From positions 1 through 64,000 of the forward strand of contig JADJYJ010000011.1 in the NCBI GenBank assembly GCA_016719785.1: a stretch of 64,000 nucleotides of DNA. The letters run 5' to 3'. Position numbers and translations under genes: made by a program. The notes under the pieces were generated by a model that ran no database searches, had not been told where the DNA came from, and saw nothing but the letters and a program-made list of their open reading frames with translations. The stretch's first letter is position 1, and each line of letters begins with the position of its first letter. This document shows, one piece after another, positions 25,880 through 34,400 of the stretch. The stretch comes from Candidatus Amarolinea dominans (GTDB lineage: Bacteria; Chloroflexota; Anaerolineae; SSC4; Amarolineaceae).

Positions 25880-27616
25880 GTGGCGCTCTTCAATCTGGCG
25901 GCCAGCGGCTTGGCTGGGGTGCTCTGGTACCTCTGGCCGCAGCTTGGCCCCTGGCCGCTCCTGCTGGTCCTGGCGGGCCAAGCGTCACGGGTTCTCAGCA
26001 GCGGGCAGTGGCTGCCCCGCACGCGCTTCGATGCGCCGCTGCTGCTCTTCTTTGCCACCGCGCTGCTGGCCGCGACCCTGGCCTACAATCCAACCCTGGC
26101 CTGGGCCAAGTTCTGGGTCATCGTGGCCGGCCTGGCGCTCTACGCCGCGCTGGCGACCACGCCCGAAGAGGTCACGCTGTCGCGGGTGGGTGTCATCGCC
26201 CCGCGGCGCCTGCTGGTGGGCAGCCTTGCCAGCCTGGTTGCCCTCTATTTCCTGCTGACCAACGACTGGCTGCGCTGGCAGGGCAAGCTGTCGGGCCTCG
26301 ACCCGCTGCTGTCCTGGCTTGCCGCCTGGCAGCCGGCCCTGCCCGGTCATCGCTTGCATCCGAACGTGGCCGGCGGCCTGATCGCGGCGCTGCTGCCCTT
26401 GCAGGCGGTCGCGCTGCCGCGCAACCGGGCGCGGCTGCCCCTGCTGGCGATTTCCAGTGCTGGCCTGCTACTCACCCTGTCACGCGGCGCGTGGATGGCC
26501 CTGCTGATCTCCGTGGGCGTCTGGTGGGGATGGCAGCATGGCCGCCGCTGGTTGGCCCGCCGTGCCGCTGATCGGTCCACCCGCATTTGGCTGCTGGCCG
26601 GGCTGAGCATGATCCTGCTGGCGCTGCTGGTGCTGGGCGCCGGCCGCGGTTGGTATCCCCTGCCCGCGGCGGTCAGCGGCCGCCTGCTGATCTGGCGCCA
26701 CAGCCTTGACCTGATCGGCGATTACGCCTTCACCGGCCTGGGGCTGGACAATTTCGAGATGGCCTACTCCAGCTACGTCATGCTGCTGCACGTGGGCTAC
26801 CAGGTTCACAGCCACAACATCCTGCTCAACGTGTGGCTGGAGCAGGGGCTGTTGGGGCTGGCGGCTTTTGGCTGGCTTGTGCTGGCCCTCCTGCGCCGGC
26901 CGGCCGCGCCATCCTTTTGGCGTGCAGCCGCGCTGATCGCGGTGGGCGTCATTCTCCTGCACGGTCAGGTGGACGATGCCTTCTACGGCAGCCGCGGGGT
27001 ACTCATCCTGTTCCTACCGTGGGCGCTGGTGGCTTCGCCGGCGCGCGGCGCGGCCGCACCCGCTCGCGCCAACGCGGGGTGGGCCGCGGCGCGGCCGTTC
27101 GTGTGGGCTGCGGTCGGTCTGCTGGCGGGCGTGATCCTGCTGCTGCCAGGCACGCGTGCCCGTTTCCAGGCCAACCTGGGCGCGCTGCGCCAGACACAGG
27201 CCGAATTGGCCGTCTACACCTGGCCGCAATGGCCGCTGCAGGACGAACTGCGGCGCAGCGGCGCGATCAACCTGGCGCCGGCCCTGGCCCACTTCGAGGC
27301 CGCCCTGGCGCTCGACGCGACCAATGCCACGGCCAATCGGCGTCTTGGACAAATCGAACTTTCTCTGGGACAATATGAAGCGGCGCGACGTCACCTGGAG
27401 GCCGCCTACGCCTCTGCTCCTGGTCAGCGCGCCACAGTCCAACTACTGGGCGAGAGCTATGCCATTGACAGCCAGCTTGACCGCGCCGCGGGCCTGTGGC
27501 GAACGGTGGATCTGAGCCAGGGCCAAATCCCCCTGCGCATCTGGTGGTATGATCACATCGAAGAGTCGGGACGTACGGCGCTGCTTGGACAAGCGGCGAA
27601 CCAAAGTAGGAGATAG
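25880..27616 (+). CDS. O-antigen ligase/polymerase family protein with C-terminal TPRs
   Basis: 578 residues. About twelve TM helices. The large loop and following helix have 'SGRLLIWRHSLDLIGDYAFTGLGLDNFEMAY..VHSHNILLNVWLEQGLLGLAAF', matching the Wzy_C/O-antigen ligase signature 'G.G..NF......HsHN..L....E.G..G'. After the membrane part, residues 460-570 contain TPR-like helices ('PALAHFEAALALDATNATANRRLGQIELSLGQYEAARRHLEAAY'). Such proteins join glycan chains to an acceptor or polymerise repeat units. The start is a GTG at 25880, five bases after the upstream stop; earlier in-frame codons overlap the radical SAM gene. The last three residues are encoded by a simple repeat. Confidence 0.8.
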   Translation: MALFNLAASGLAGVLWYLWPQLGPWPLLLVLAGQASRVLSSGQWLPRTRFDAPLLLFFATALLAATLAYNPTLAWAKFWVIVAGLALYAALATTPEEVTLSRVGVIAPRRLLVGSLASLVALYFLLTNDWLRWQGKLSGLDPLLSWLAAWQPALPGHRLHPNVAGGLIAALLPLQAVALPRNRARLPLLAISSAGLLLTLSRGAWMALLISVGVWWGWQHGRRWLARRAADRSTRIWLLAGLSMILLALLVLGAGRGWYPLPAAVSGRLLIWRHSLDLIGDYAFTGLGLDNFEMAYSSYVMLLHVGYQVHSHNILLNVWLEQGLLGLAAFGWLVLALLRRPAAPSFWRAAALIAVGVILLHGQVDDAFYGSRGVLILFLPWALVASPARGAAAPARANAGWAAARPFVWAAVGLLAGVILLLPGTRARFQANLGALRQTQAELAVYTWPQWPLQDELRRSGAINLAPALAHFEAALALDATNATANRRLGQIELSLGQYEAARRHLEAAYASAPGQRATVQLLGESYAIDSQLDRAAGLWRTVDLSQGQIPLRIWWYDHIEESGRTALLGQAANQSRR

Positions 27617-27758
27617 GAAGTAGGAGATAGGAAGTAGGAGATAGGAAGTAGGAGATAGGAAGTAGGAGATAGGAAGAAGTAGGAAGTAGGAGTGAGGAAG
27701 TAGGAAGTAGGAGATAGGAAGTAGGAAGTAGGAGTGAGGAAGTAGGAGTGAGGAGTGA
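27606..27758. repeat. Purine-rich tandem simple repeat
   Basis: About 150 bases of AGGAAGTAGGAGAT-type units, all purine plus T on the plus strand, with variants AGGAAGTAGGAGTG. It starts inside the last codons of the O-antigen ligase gene, supplies its TAG, and ends at a possible start codon of the next gene. Confidence 0.9.
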
Positions 27759-27809
27759 ATGGCAGGAGAGAGAGGGCGTGGGGCTGATTCGTTGGAACGA
27801 GGCAGGCGC

Positions 27810-29240
27810 GTGAAATGCGTAAAATTGAGATGGCAGGGACGTTGGGGGCTGGCGCTGGTGGTTGTAGTGACCGCGGTGGCGCTGATCTGGCAGAGCAGCC
27901 GGCCCGCGGCCGCGCAAGGCGGCGCCTGGTCACAGCCCAGGCTGGTCTTCGAGACCGACGGGACGATCAACTACCCCACGGTGGTGACTGACGCGTTCGG
28001 ACAGGTGCATGCCTTCTGGGTTGTGCTGCCCAATGAGGTTGATCCCGGTCCGAATCAGCTCTATTACACGCGGCTCGATCGCCCGGACTGGAAGCCGGTT
28101 GATATTTTCGTCTCCAATGAGTCGTTTACCGAACTGGCGGGTATCGCCAACACGCAGCGCATCGCGCTGTTCTGGCATGGCGACACCTACACGTGGGCAG
28201 GCGTCTCGCCCTCAGCTTCGGCGCAGGACTGGCAGCCCCCGACCGCCCTGCACGATGCGCTGCCCGGCGCTGGGCTGGCGCTTGCGCCCGATGGCGCCGT
28301 GTGGATGGCCTATGCGGTACCGAGCATCCAGGCCATGTATGTACGCCGTCTCGACCCGGCCAGCGCGCAGTGGGAAGATCCGCACTGGGTGGCGAATGTC
28401 ACGCGTGTGCAGCGCGTCCCCAACGCGGTGCGCGTGGCCGTGGGGGCCGACAACAGCCTGCACGTGGTGTGGGCAGAGTATCAGGCGCCGGACGGGTGGC
28501 CGCCGCTGGGCCTGTATTACACCAACTCCACCGACCAGGGCCTGACCTGGCTCCCACCGCAGCAGGCAGCCGACACCGGTTTCAACCAACCGAACGTGGC
28601 GACCGGCCCCAATGCTCAGGTCTACCTGACCTGGGTCGGCATGGTGGGCGTCGGCGGCAAATACTTCCAGGAATCTGGCGACGCCGGGCGCACCTGGGGA
28701 CGGGTGGAGCAAATCTCCCTCTCGGAGACACTGGGCGGCTCCGAAGGCGCGCCGCATATCCTGGTGGACGCGGTCGGAGACTTGCACGTTGTGTATGCGC
28801 AGAGCAAGTGCGTCTGGTATACGTCACGTCAGGGCGGAAGCTGGACCTGGCCCCTCTGCATTTCGGCCAATGTCCCTGGCGAGATCTCGAATATCGAGTC
28901 GCCCAGTCTGGCCCTGGGATTGGGCAACCAGTTGCATGTGCTGTTCTGGTTCAACAAGAAGCAGCTCTGGTATACCAGCCGCACCCTGACCATCGAGGGC
29001 CAGGCGCCGTTGCCGATCCCCACACCCACTGCTGACCCCGCGCGGTTGGCCCCCACGCCGACGCGGTCGCCAACCGCGACGCCGACCGTGATTCCGGTGT
29101 ACGAGTTCGACCGTCGCGCGCCGCCGCCGCCCAAGGGCTGGCAGCAGTCCGGGGCAACCGGGCTGGTGTTTGGCATGGTACCGGTCCTGATTCTCCTGGT
29201 CGCGATGGTTCAGGTGCAACGGATGCGCCGCCGTCACTAG
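27810..29240 (+). CDS. Membrane-anchored BNR/sialidase-like beta-propeller protein
   Basis: 476 residues from a GTG at 27810 (an ATG at 27759, inside the repeat's end, would add 17 residues). 'WGLALVVVVTAVALIWQSSRPAAAQ' is a signal peptide or TM anchor. The body has propeller repeats with Asp-box motifs 'STDQGLTW' and 'SGDAGRTW' and repeated 'xLHVVWAEY/DLHVVYAQ' strands, as in sialidase-like folds, but no catalytic sialidase arginine triad is evident. A Pro/Thr-rich stalk (PTPTADPARLAPTPTRSPTATP) leads to a C-terminal TM helix 'GLVFGMVPVLILLVAMVQVQ'. It is an extracellular, membrane-tethered protein, possibly glycan-binding. It lies between the ligase and export permease genes. Confidence 0.75.
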   Translation: MKCVKLRWQGRWGLALVVVVTAVALIWQSSRPAAAQGGAWSQPRLVFETDGTINYPTVVTDAFGQVHAFWVVLPNEVDPGPNQLYYTRLDRPDWKPVDIFVSNESFTELAGIANTQRIALFWHGDTYTWAGVSPSASAQDWQPPTALHDALPGAGLALAPDGAVWMAYAVPSIQAMYVRRLDPASAQWEDPHWVANVTRVQRVPNAVRVAVGADNSLHVVWAEYQAPDGWPPLGLYYTNSTDQGLTWLPPQQAADTGFNQPNVATGPNAQVYLTWVGMVGVGGKYFQESGDAGRTWGRVEQISLSETLGGSEGAPHILVDAVGDLHVVYAQSKCVWYTSRQGGSWTWPLCISANVPGEISNIESPSLALGLGNQLHVLFWFNKKQLWYTSRTLTIEGQAPLPIPTPTADPARLAPTPTRSPTATPTVIPVYEFDRRAPPPPKGWQQSGATGLVFGMVPVLILLVAMVQVQRMRRRH

Positions 29241-29241
29241 A

Positions 29242-30168
29242 GTGAAAAAGAACGACATGAGTGAATTTACCGAATCCACGTTGCCGCCGCAGGCAACGAA
29301 AAAAACAACGCCTGGCCTGGCCGGCAAGAACCAGAAAACTGCGGCCGCGGTACCGACGGTGATCATCGAGCCGGTGCGCGGCTGGAGCCGCCTGGAGCTT
29401 GGGCAGATCTGGGAATACCGTGACCTGCTGATGGCCTTCTTCTGGCGTGAGGTGCAAGGCCGCTACCGCCAGATGGCGTTCGGCCCGCTGTGGATCATCC
29501 TGCAGCCGGTTATCAACATGGTGGTGATGAGCTTTGTCTTTGGTCGCCTGGCCAGGCTGCCATCTGAAGGCATTCCCTACCCGCTGTTCGTCTACAGTGC
29601 GCTGTTGCCCTGGCAGTTTTTTGCCAACAGCGCGCGTAACTCATCCCAGAGCCTGCTCACGCAGCGTGCCATTATCGCCAAGATCTACTTTCCGCGCCTG
29701 TTGGTTCCATTGGCGACCGTCATGGCGGCCCTGGTGGATTACCTGGCCGCTTTGCTCGTCCTGATCGGCCTGTTGATCTATTATCATGTGACCATCACCT
29801 GGGCCGTGCTCACCCTTCCCCTATTCTTGCTCCTGGCAGCCGCGGTCGGCTTGGCTGTGGGCTTTTGGTTGGCCGGCCTGGCAATCAAGTTCCATGATGT
29901 GACCATTGGTCTCGGTTTTGCCATCACCATCTGGCAGTACCTGACGCCGGTAGCCTACTCCGCGAGCTTGATCCCCGAAAATTGGCAATTGATCTACCAA
30001 CTCAACCCGATGGCCATGGTCATTCAAGGTTCGCGTTGGGCGCTGCTCGGCGCTGAGTGGCAACCAACCTGGCTCAATGGCCTGGTGGTGTTGGCGGTTC
30101 TTATTTTGCTCGTGGCCGGCGCCTTCTACTTCCGCCGCGTCGAGCAGAATATCGTAGATTCGATTTGA
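29242..30168 (+). CDS. ABC-2 type polysaccharide export permease (Wzm-like)
   Basis: 308 residues. A 60-residue polar N-terminus, then 'LGQIWEYRDLLMAFFWREVQGRYRQMAFGPLWIILQPVINMVVMSFVFG', which is the amphipathic gate helix and first TM typical of TagG/Wzm/KpsM permeases. 'LFVYSALLPWQFFANSARNSSQSLL' and 'IYFPRLLVPLATVMAALVDYLAAL' follow, with six TM helices in all. It forms the channel for exporting a lipid-linked glycan with the ATPase encoded at 32215; the two genes are separated by the RTX gene. GTG at 29242 or ATG at 29257. Confidence 0.9.
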   Translation: MKKNDMSEFTESTLPPQATKKTTPGLAGKNQKTAAAVPTVIIEPVRGWSRLELGQIWEYRDLLMAFFWREVQGRYRQMAFGPLWIILQPVINMVVMSFVFGRLARLPSEGIPYPLFVYSALLPWQFFANSARNSSQSLLTQRAIIAKIYFPRLLVPLATVMAALVDYLAALLVLIGLLIYYHVTITWAVLTLPLFLLLAAAVGLAVGFWLAGLAIKFHDVTIGLGFAITIWQYLTPVAYSASLIPENWQLIYQLNPMAMVIQGSRWALLGAEWQPTWLNGLVVLAVLILLVAGAFYFRRVEQNIVDSI

Positions 30169-30175
30169 GTGTTGG

Positions 30176-30204
30176 TTGACATGCGGGTGACTGTGTGATA
30201 CACT
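30176..30204 (+). promoter_or_regulatory. Strong sigma-70 type promoter of the RTX gene
   Basis: TTGACA (30176-30181), 17 bases, TACACT (30199-30204), with a TGA extended -10. It begins eight bases after the permease stop codon, so the RTX protein gene can be expressed on its own, with a leader of about 185 bases. Confidence 0.7.
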
Positions 30205-30256
30205 TTCTACTCAAGTAGTCCTCCACACCCACATGAGCCACGTTCACCAAGGAGGT

Positions 30257-30400
30257 ATGTCTATTGACAAGAATCCTGACACTTACCGATTTTTGTTCCC
30301 CGTTCCCGTGCGTTTGATCCCTTTCTCCCCCTCATCAGTGATTGAGTCAACTTCGATGTGGCTCAAGCCGTTTCTTGTGTCTGCAGGAGAAAACAAATGA
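30257..30400 (+). CDS. Possible 47-codon leader ORF upstream of the RTX gene
   Basis: ATG at 30257 (MSIDKNPDTYRFLFPVPVRL) to a TGA at 30398-30400 that overlaps the RTX start ATG (ATGA). A perfect AAGGAGG (30249-30255) lies only one base from this ATG, too close for normal initiation. A TTG at 30263 at good spacing would open a different 17-codon frame. The strong ribosome site in the leader and the ATGA overlap are what make it worth recording. Coding is unproven. Confidence 0.25.
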   Translation: MSIDKNPDTYRFLFPVPVRLIPFSPSSVIESTSMWLKPFLVSAGENK

Positions 30401-32064
30401 ACTGGTTTACGCATTTACCCGCTGTCTTTCGTCAGCGTCGCGCGCGCTCGGTTGCCACATTGTTGGTCATTGTCTTGATCGTCACCACCGCGTGGGTTGC
30501 TGCACAGCCATCCTCGGATGCTCTCGCGGGTGGTAGTTTTATCGCCAACGGGAACACTGTCACCCTGAACTTCGGCAAAGCCGCTGCCAACGTCACCGTG
30601 ACCTTCTTCCAGTCGGCCGATCGTCGGGCCGATGCCCGCGATGTGGTCCTGGGTACGGCGGTGATGGCCAATGCCGCAACCCCGCAGAGCTTCGTTCTCG
30701 GCACGGACCTGAACCTGCCGAACGATGCCGGCGACGCGGCCGACGCTGAGTATGATTACTACATTCTGGCTAAGTCATCTGCAGGCACACTGGCCCTGGT
30801 TGGCTTGTACCAGTACAACGGCGGCTCCATCTTCGTGCATGGCAGCAGCGGCGCGGATGTGGTGACTGCACGGGACAGCGGCGACGCCGTGGTGATGACC
30901 TTCGACGGCGCCCTCCACAGCTATGCTTCGTCGAGTTTCAAGGGCTTCGCCATTCGCACCCATGACGGTAACGACCGCATTGACCTGTCGGGCGTGGTGG
31001 GGCATCGCGGCCCTACGGATGCCTGGGCTGAGGCCACCCTGCGCGGCCTGAATGATACGCGCATCAACGCAATGTTGGATGCCAAGGATTCACCGATGTC
31101 CATTGGCCAGGCCCTGGTGGAGCGTGCCTACGCCATCAATGGCGAATTGGCAGACACCATCGCCGAGACCATCGGTGTGGACAACTACAAGGCCCTGGAA
31201 TATGTAGACTGCTCTCTGTTCGCCAACGGGGGCGCGCAGAACGGTGGCCCCGGAAACGACATCTTGACTGGCACCGCCGATAACGACAGACTGTTTGGCC
31301 TGGCTGACGATGACACCCTGTCTGGCCTGGGCGGCTGCGACAGGTTGAACGGCGGCGCCGACGATGACACGCTCGATGGCGGCGACGACAAAGACTGGGC
31401 CATGTACAACGATTCACCGACCCGCGTCGTGGTTGACCTCACCGGTGCGTTGGCAACCACGGACGGCTGGGGCGGTACGGACACCATCGTTCTCGCCACT
31501 CTGGAGAACGTCTGGGGTTCGGCCTTCAACGACCGTATCATCGGCGACACCGCAGACAACCGTCTGCTGGGCGATGCCGGCAACGACACGATCCTCGGCA
31601 ACGTCGGCGATGGTTGGATCGAAGGCGGCTTCGGCAACGACAACCTGCGCGGCAACGACGGCAACGACCTGATCGAGGCCGGCGATGGCGATGACATCAT
31701 CCAGGGTCAGAACGACAACGACACCATCACCGGCGGCTATGGCAACGACAATATGATCGGTGGTGCTGGCTATGATGACATGATGGGCGGCGTCGGCGAT
31801 GACTTCATGAACGGTCACTTCAACGATGACATCATGAGCGGCGGCTTCGGCGACGACGTCATGTGGGGCCAGGCTGGGACCGATCGCCTCGATGGCAATG
31901 AGGACAATGACACCCTCTACGGAGCGGATGATACCTGCACTGATGATCTCGCCATTGACCGCCTGCACGGCAACGTCGGTACGGATACGGCTTATGCCGC
32001 GGTCGCCAGCGCCTTCCCCGACGATGTGCTGACCAGCGTCGAAACGACCATTCCTTGCCCCTGA
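30397..32064 (+). CDS. Secreted RTX-type calcium-binding repeat protein
   Basis: 555 residues. The N-terminal 'RARSVATLLVIVLIVTTAWVAAQPSSDALA' is a signal peptide (AGGAG eight bases before the ATG at 30397). Residues 35-280 are a globular region of unknown type. From 'GGPGNDILTGTADNDRLFGLADDDTLSG' to 'GNEDNDTLYGADDT' there are more than ten nonapeptide repeats of the GGxGxDxhx type that bind calcium and form a parallel beta-roll. The presence of a signal peptide suggests Sec export and not type I secretion. An abundant surface or matrix protein is likely. It has its own promoter and sits between the two ABC exporter genes. Confidence 0.85.
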   Translation: MNWFTHLPAVFRQRRARSVATLLVIVLIVTTAWVAAQPSSDALAGGSFIANGNTVTLNFGKAAANVTVTFFQSADRRADARDVVLGTAVMANAATPQSFVLGTDLNLPNDAGDAADAEYDYYILAKSSAGTLALVGLYQYNGGSIFVHGSSGADVVTARDSGDAVVMTFDGALHSYASSSFKGFAIRTHDGNDRIDLSGVVGHRGPTDAWAEATLRGLNDTRINAMLDAKDSPMSIGQALVERAYAINGELADTIAETIGVDNYKALEYVDCSLFANGGAQNGGPGNDILTGTADNDRLFGLADDDTLSGLGGCDRLNGGADDDTLDGGDDKDWAMYNDSPTRVVVDLTGALATTDGWGGTDTIVLATLENVWGSAFNDRIIGDTADNRLLGDAGNDTILGNVGDGWIEGGFGNDNLRGNDGNDLIEAGDGDDIIQGQNDNDTITGGYGNDNMIGGAGYDDMMGGVGDDFMNGHFNDDIMSGGFGDDVMWGQAGTDRLDGNEDNDTLYGADDTCTDDLAIDRLHGNVGTDTAYAAVASAFPDDVLTSVETTIPCP

Positions 32065-32080
32065 GCACCTCATCCTGACA

Positions 32081-32183
32081 CCCGGTTTCTCCCAGAAACC
32101 GGACGCCTAACGCATCAACCTATCAGAAACCCGGTTTCTCCCAGAAACCGGGTTTCTCGTCGCATCAGAAACCCGGTTTCAGG
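32081..32183. repeat. AGAAACCCGGTTTCT palindromic repeat cluster
   Basis: The central element (32125-32157) is a perfect 15-base stem, AGAAACCCGGTTTCT / AGAAACCGGGTTTCT, with a CCC loop. A partial copy precedes it (32081-32102) and another follows (32166-32183). It fills most of the 150-base gap between the RTX gene and the ABC ATPase. The stem could stop or slow transcription or protect the RTX mRNA 3' end, but no T-run follows. Confidence 0.85.
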
Positions 32184-32214
32184 CCGCACTCTACTCAGTG
32201 TACCCATCATCCTT

Positions 32215-33555
32215 ATGAACGACCCAGTCATTCGCGCCGAACATCTCGGCAAAATGTATCGTATTGGCCTCCCTCCGTCGCGTCCGGCCAACGCCTGGCA
32301 GGCTGCACGTCAGGTTGCCCTGGCGCCCTTTGCCTACATCCGTGAAATCGGCCGACCGCCGAGCGAGGCGGAGACGCTGTGGGCGATGCGTGACATCTCC
32401 TTCGCGGTCAACCAGGGTGAAATCGTCGGCGTCGTCGGCAGTAATGGCGCCGGCAAGTCCACGCTGCTCAAGGTGCTGTGTCGCATCACCAAACCCTCCG
32501 AGGGCCGCGCCCAGATCTATGGGCGCATTGGCTCGCTGCTCGAAGTGGGCACCGGTTTTCATCCCGAATTGACCGGCCGTGAAAACATCTACCTCAACGG
32601 CAATATCCTGGGCATGAAGAACGCCGAGGTTCGCCGCAAGTTCGATGAGATCGTGGCCTTTTCCGAGGTGGAGCAATTCCTCGATACCCCGGTCAAACGC
32701 TACTCCAGCGGCATGCACGTGCGCCTGGCCTTTGCCGTCGCGGCCCATCTCGATCCGGAGATCCTGCTCATTGACGAGGTTTTGGCCGTGGGCGATGCCG
32801 CGTTCCAGCGCAAATGCCTGGGCAAGATGAGCGACATCGCTAACGATGGCCGCACCATCCTCTTTGTCAGTCACAACATGGCGGCCGTGGCCAACCTGTG
32901 TACGCGCGCCATCCTGCTGCAAAAGGGGCGCCTGCTGATGGAAGGCACGCCGGACGATGTCATTCGCACCTACCTGGCGCAGGGCGAAAGCGGCGGCTGC
33001 TGGCATGTGGACACCAACAAACTGGGCGGCGATGGCCCCGTGCGCATCGAACACATCGAAGTGCTCGATGCGCACGACCAGACCTTGCAGGACCTGCCGG
33101 TCGGCGGCAGCCTGAAGCTGCGTCTGCACTACAGTGTGGCGGACGGCAAGACCATGCCGTCGGTGCGCCTGGGCATTCGCGTCAAATCTCAGATGGGGCT
33201 GGAGGTCCTGCGCTTGTCCAACGACCCGACGAGCGGATTCCCCTTGCACGACCTGAGCGGCCGCGGCACGTTGGACGTTGTGCTGCCCATCTTGCCCCTC
33301 CTGGCCGGCGATTACTGGGTTGACATTGCGGTCGCCCGCCTGCGTCAGGGTCGCTACCTGGAATTGAACGATGTGTTGTCCTTCTCGGTGCGCAATCATG
33401 ATATTTATGCCAGCGGCTCCTTCCCCGGCCGCGGCATGATCGTGGTTCCTCATCGCTGGATTCATCGCCGCGAACAGGGCGCGGTCGAGGACAGCGGCTG
33501 GGTTGGCCCGGCTCTGTTTGGCCCAGCGCAGCCCCTGATAGAACCTGCCTCATGA
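32215..33555 (+). CDS. Polysaccharide export ABC ATPase with C-terminal Wzt-like domain
   Basis: 446 residues. ATPase domain (1-255): Walker A GSNGAGKST (75-83), 'YSSGMHVRLAFAVA' signature, Walker B 'ILLIDEVLAVGD' and H-loop 'SHN', in the TagH/KpsT/Wzt subgroup. Residues 265-420 are a beta-sandwich like the Wzt C-terminal carbohydrate-binding domain ('VRIEHIEVLDAHDQTLQDLPVGGSLKLRLHY'... 'LPLLAGDYWVDIAV'). In O9a-type systems that domain recognises a terminal modification on the finished chain. Genes for sulfotransferases follow at once, so a sulfate cap as the recognised mark is possible (inference). Partner of the permease at 29242. Confidence 0.9.
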   Translation: MNDPVIRAEHLGKMYRIGLPPSRPANAWQAARQVALAPFAYIREIGRPPSEAETLWAMRDISFAVNQGEIVGVVGSNGAGKSTLLKVLCRITKPSEGRAQIYGRIGSLLEVGTGFHPELTGRENIYLNGNILGMKNAEVRRKFDEIVAFSEVEQFLDTPVKRYSSGMHVRLAFAVAAHLDPEILLIDEVLAVGDAAFQRKCLGKMSDIANDGRTILFVSHNMAAVANLCTRAILLQKGRLLMEGTPDDVIRTYLAQGESGGCWHVDTNKLGGDGPVRIEHIEVLDAHDQTLQDLPVGGSLKLRLHYSVADGKTMPSVRLGIRVKSQMGLEVLRLSNDPTSGFPLHDLSGRGTLDVVLPILPLLAGDYWVDIAVARLRQGRYLELNDVLSFSVRNHDIYASGSFPGRGMIVVPHRWIHRREQGAVEDSGWVGPALFGPAQPLIEPAS

Positions 33556-34400
33556 ACCTTCTCGACCGTCTGTGCCCGCCCGCAGGTCCCCGGCCGACCC
33601 TGCTCAACAGCCTGCCCAAGTCCGGCACTCACCTCTTGTCGAAAGCGATGGATCTGCTGCCGGGAATACAGCGCGCCCCCGTTCATTTTGGTCAAACCAG
33701 CGCCGCGCGTTTCGAGCAGGCCGCGTCCGAAACGGCCACCCTGGTCCCGATCGGGATTGACTGGCCGCACCTGGTGGTGCTCGCCTCGCTGCACGAGGCT
33801 CTGAAGCAGGTGAAACCCGGCCATTACGTGACCGGGCATATTCCCTTCTCTGAGGCCCTGGCCGCGCTGCTGACTCGAATGGAGATGAAATCGCTGCTGA
33901 TGATTCGTGATCCGCGCGACATCGTCGTGTCCCATGCGCGCCACGTCTCCAAGACGACCAAACATTTCTTGTCTGACCTCTATCGCCCGCTGTCGCCGGC
34001 CGAGCGCATCACCGTTTCGATTCGCGGCGTCGAGCCGGTTGGCGACGACGGCCCGCGCCTGCTGGACATCGCCCAGCGCTGCCGTAGTGTGATGCCGTGG
34101 ATGGCGCAGTCGTTCAACTATACGACCGCGTTCGAGAAATTGGTGGGGCCGCAGGGCGGTGGGTCGCGGACCAGCCAACGCCAGGAGTTGGAGGCCATTA
34201 CCAACCATATTGGCCTGCACCTGTCGGCCGCGGAGATCGAGCAGGCAGCCGCCCAGGTCTTCGGGGGCACCAACACCTTCGACCGCGGGGCCATTGGCAG
34301 TTGGCGCAAGGAGTTCAGCCCGGCTCACAGGGCGCTGTTCAAAGAGCTGGCCGGCCAGTCCCTGATCGAGTGGGGGTATGAGCAAGACCTGGATTGGTGA
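33552..34400 (+). CDS. Sulfotransferase
   Basis: 282 residues. The 5'-phosphosulfate loop is 'LLNSLPKSGTHLLSKAMDLL' and the 3'-phosphate site 'LLMIRDPRDIVVSHARH', as in cytosolic-type PAPS-dependent sulfotransferases. C-terminal 'FEKLVGPQGGGS' and 'FGGTNTFDRGAIGSWRKEF' match the usual region before the dimerisation motif (Gly-rich loop, K/R..G..G.W). It should move sulfate from PAPS to a hydroxyl on the glycan or its lipid. Starts by ATGA overlap with the ABC ATPase gene. It is a tandem duplicate of the next gene. Confidence 0.88.
   Translation: MNLLDRLCPPAGPRPTLLNSLPKSGTHLLSKAMDLLPGIQRAPVHFGQTSAARFEQAASETATLVPIGIDWPHLVVLASLHEALKQVKPGHYVTGHIPFSEALAALLTRMEMKSLLMIRDPRDIVVSHARHVSKTTKHFLSDLYRPLSPAERITVSIRGVEPVGDDGPRLLDIAQRCRSVMPWMAQSFNYTTAFEKLVGPQGGGSRTSQRQELEAITNHIGLHLSAAEIEQAAAQVFGGTNTFDRGAIGSWRKEFSPAHRALFKELAGQSLIEWGYEQDLDW

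Noticed and set aside
27606..27758. Possible CRISPR array
   Set aside because: Units are short, purine-only and contiguous with no spacers.
30263..30290. Second promoter starting with TTGACA before the RTX gene
   Set aside because: No acceptable -10 lies 16-18 bases downstream; the TTGACA at 30176 has a proper partner.
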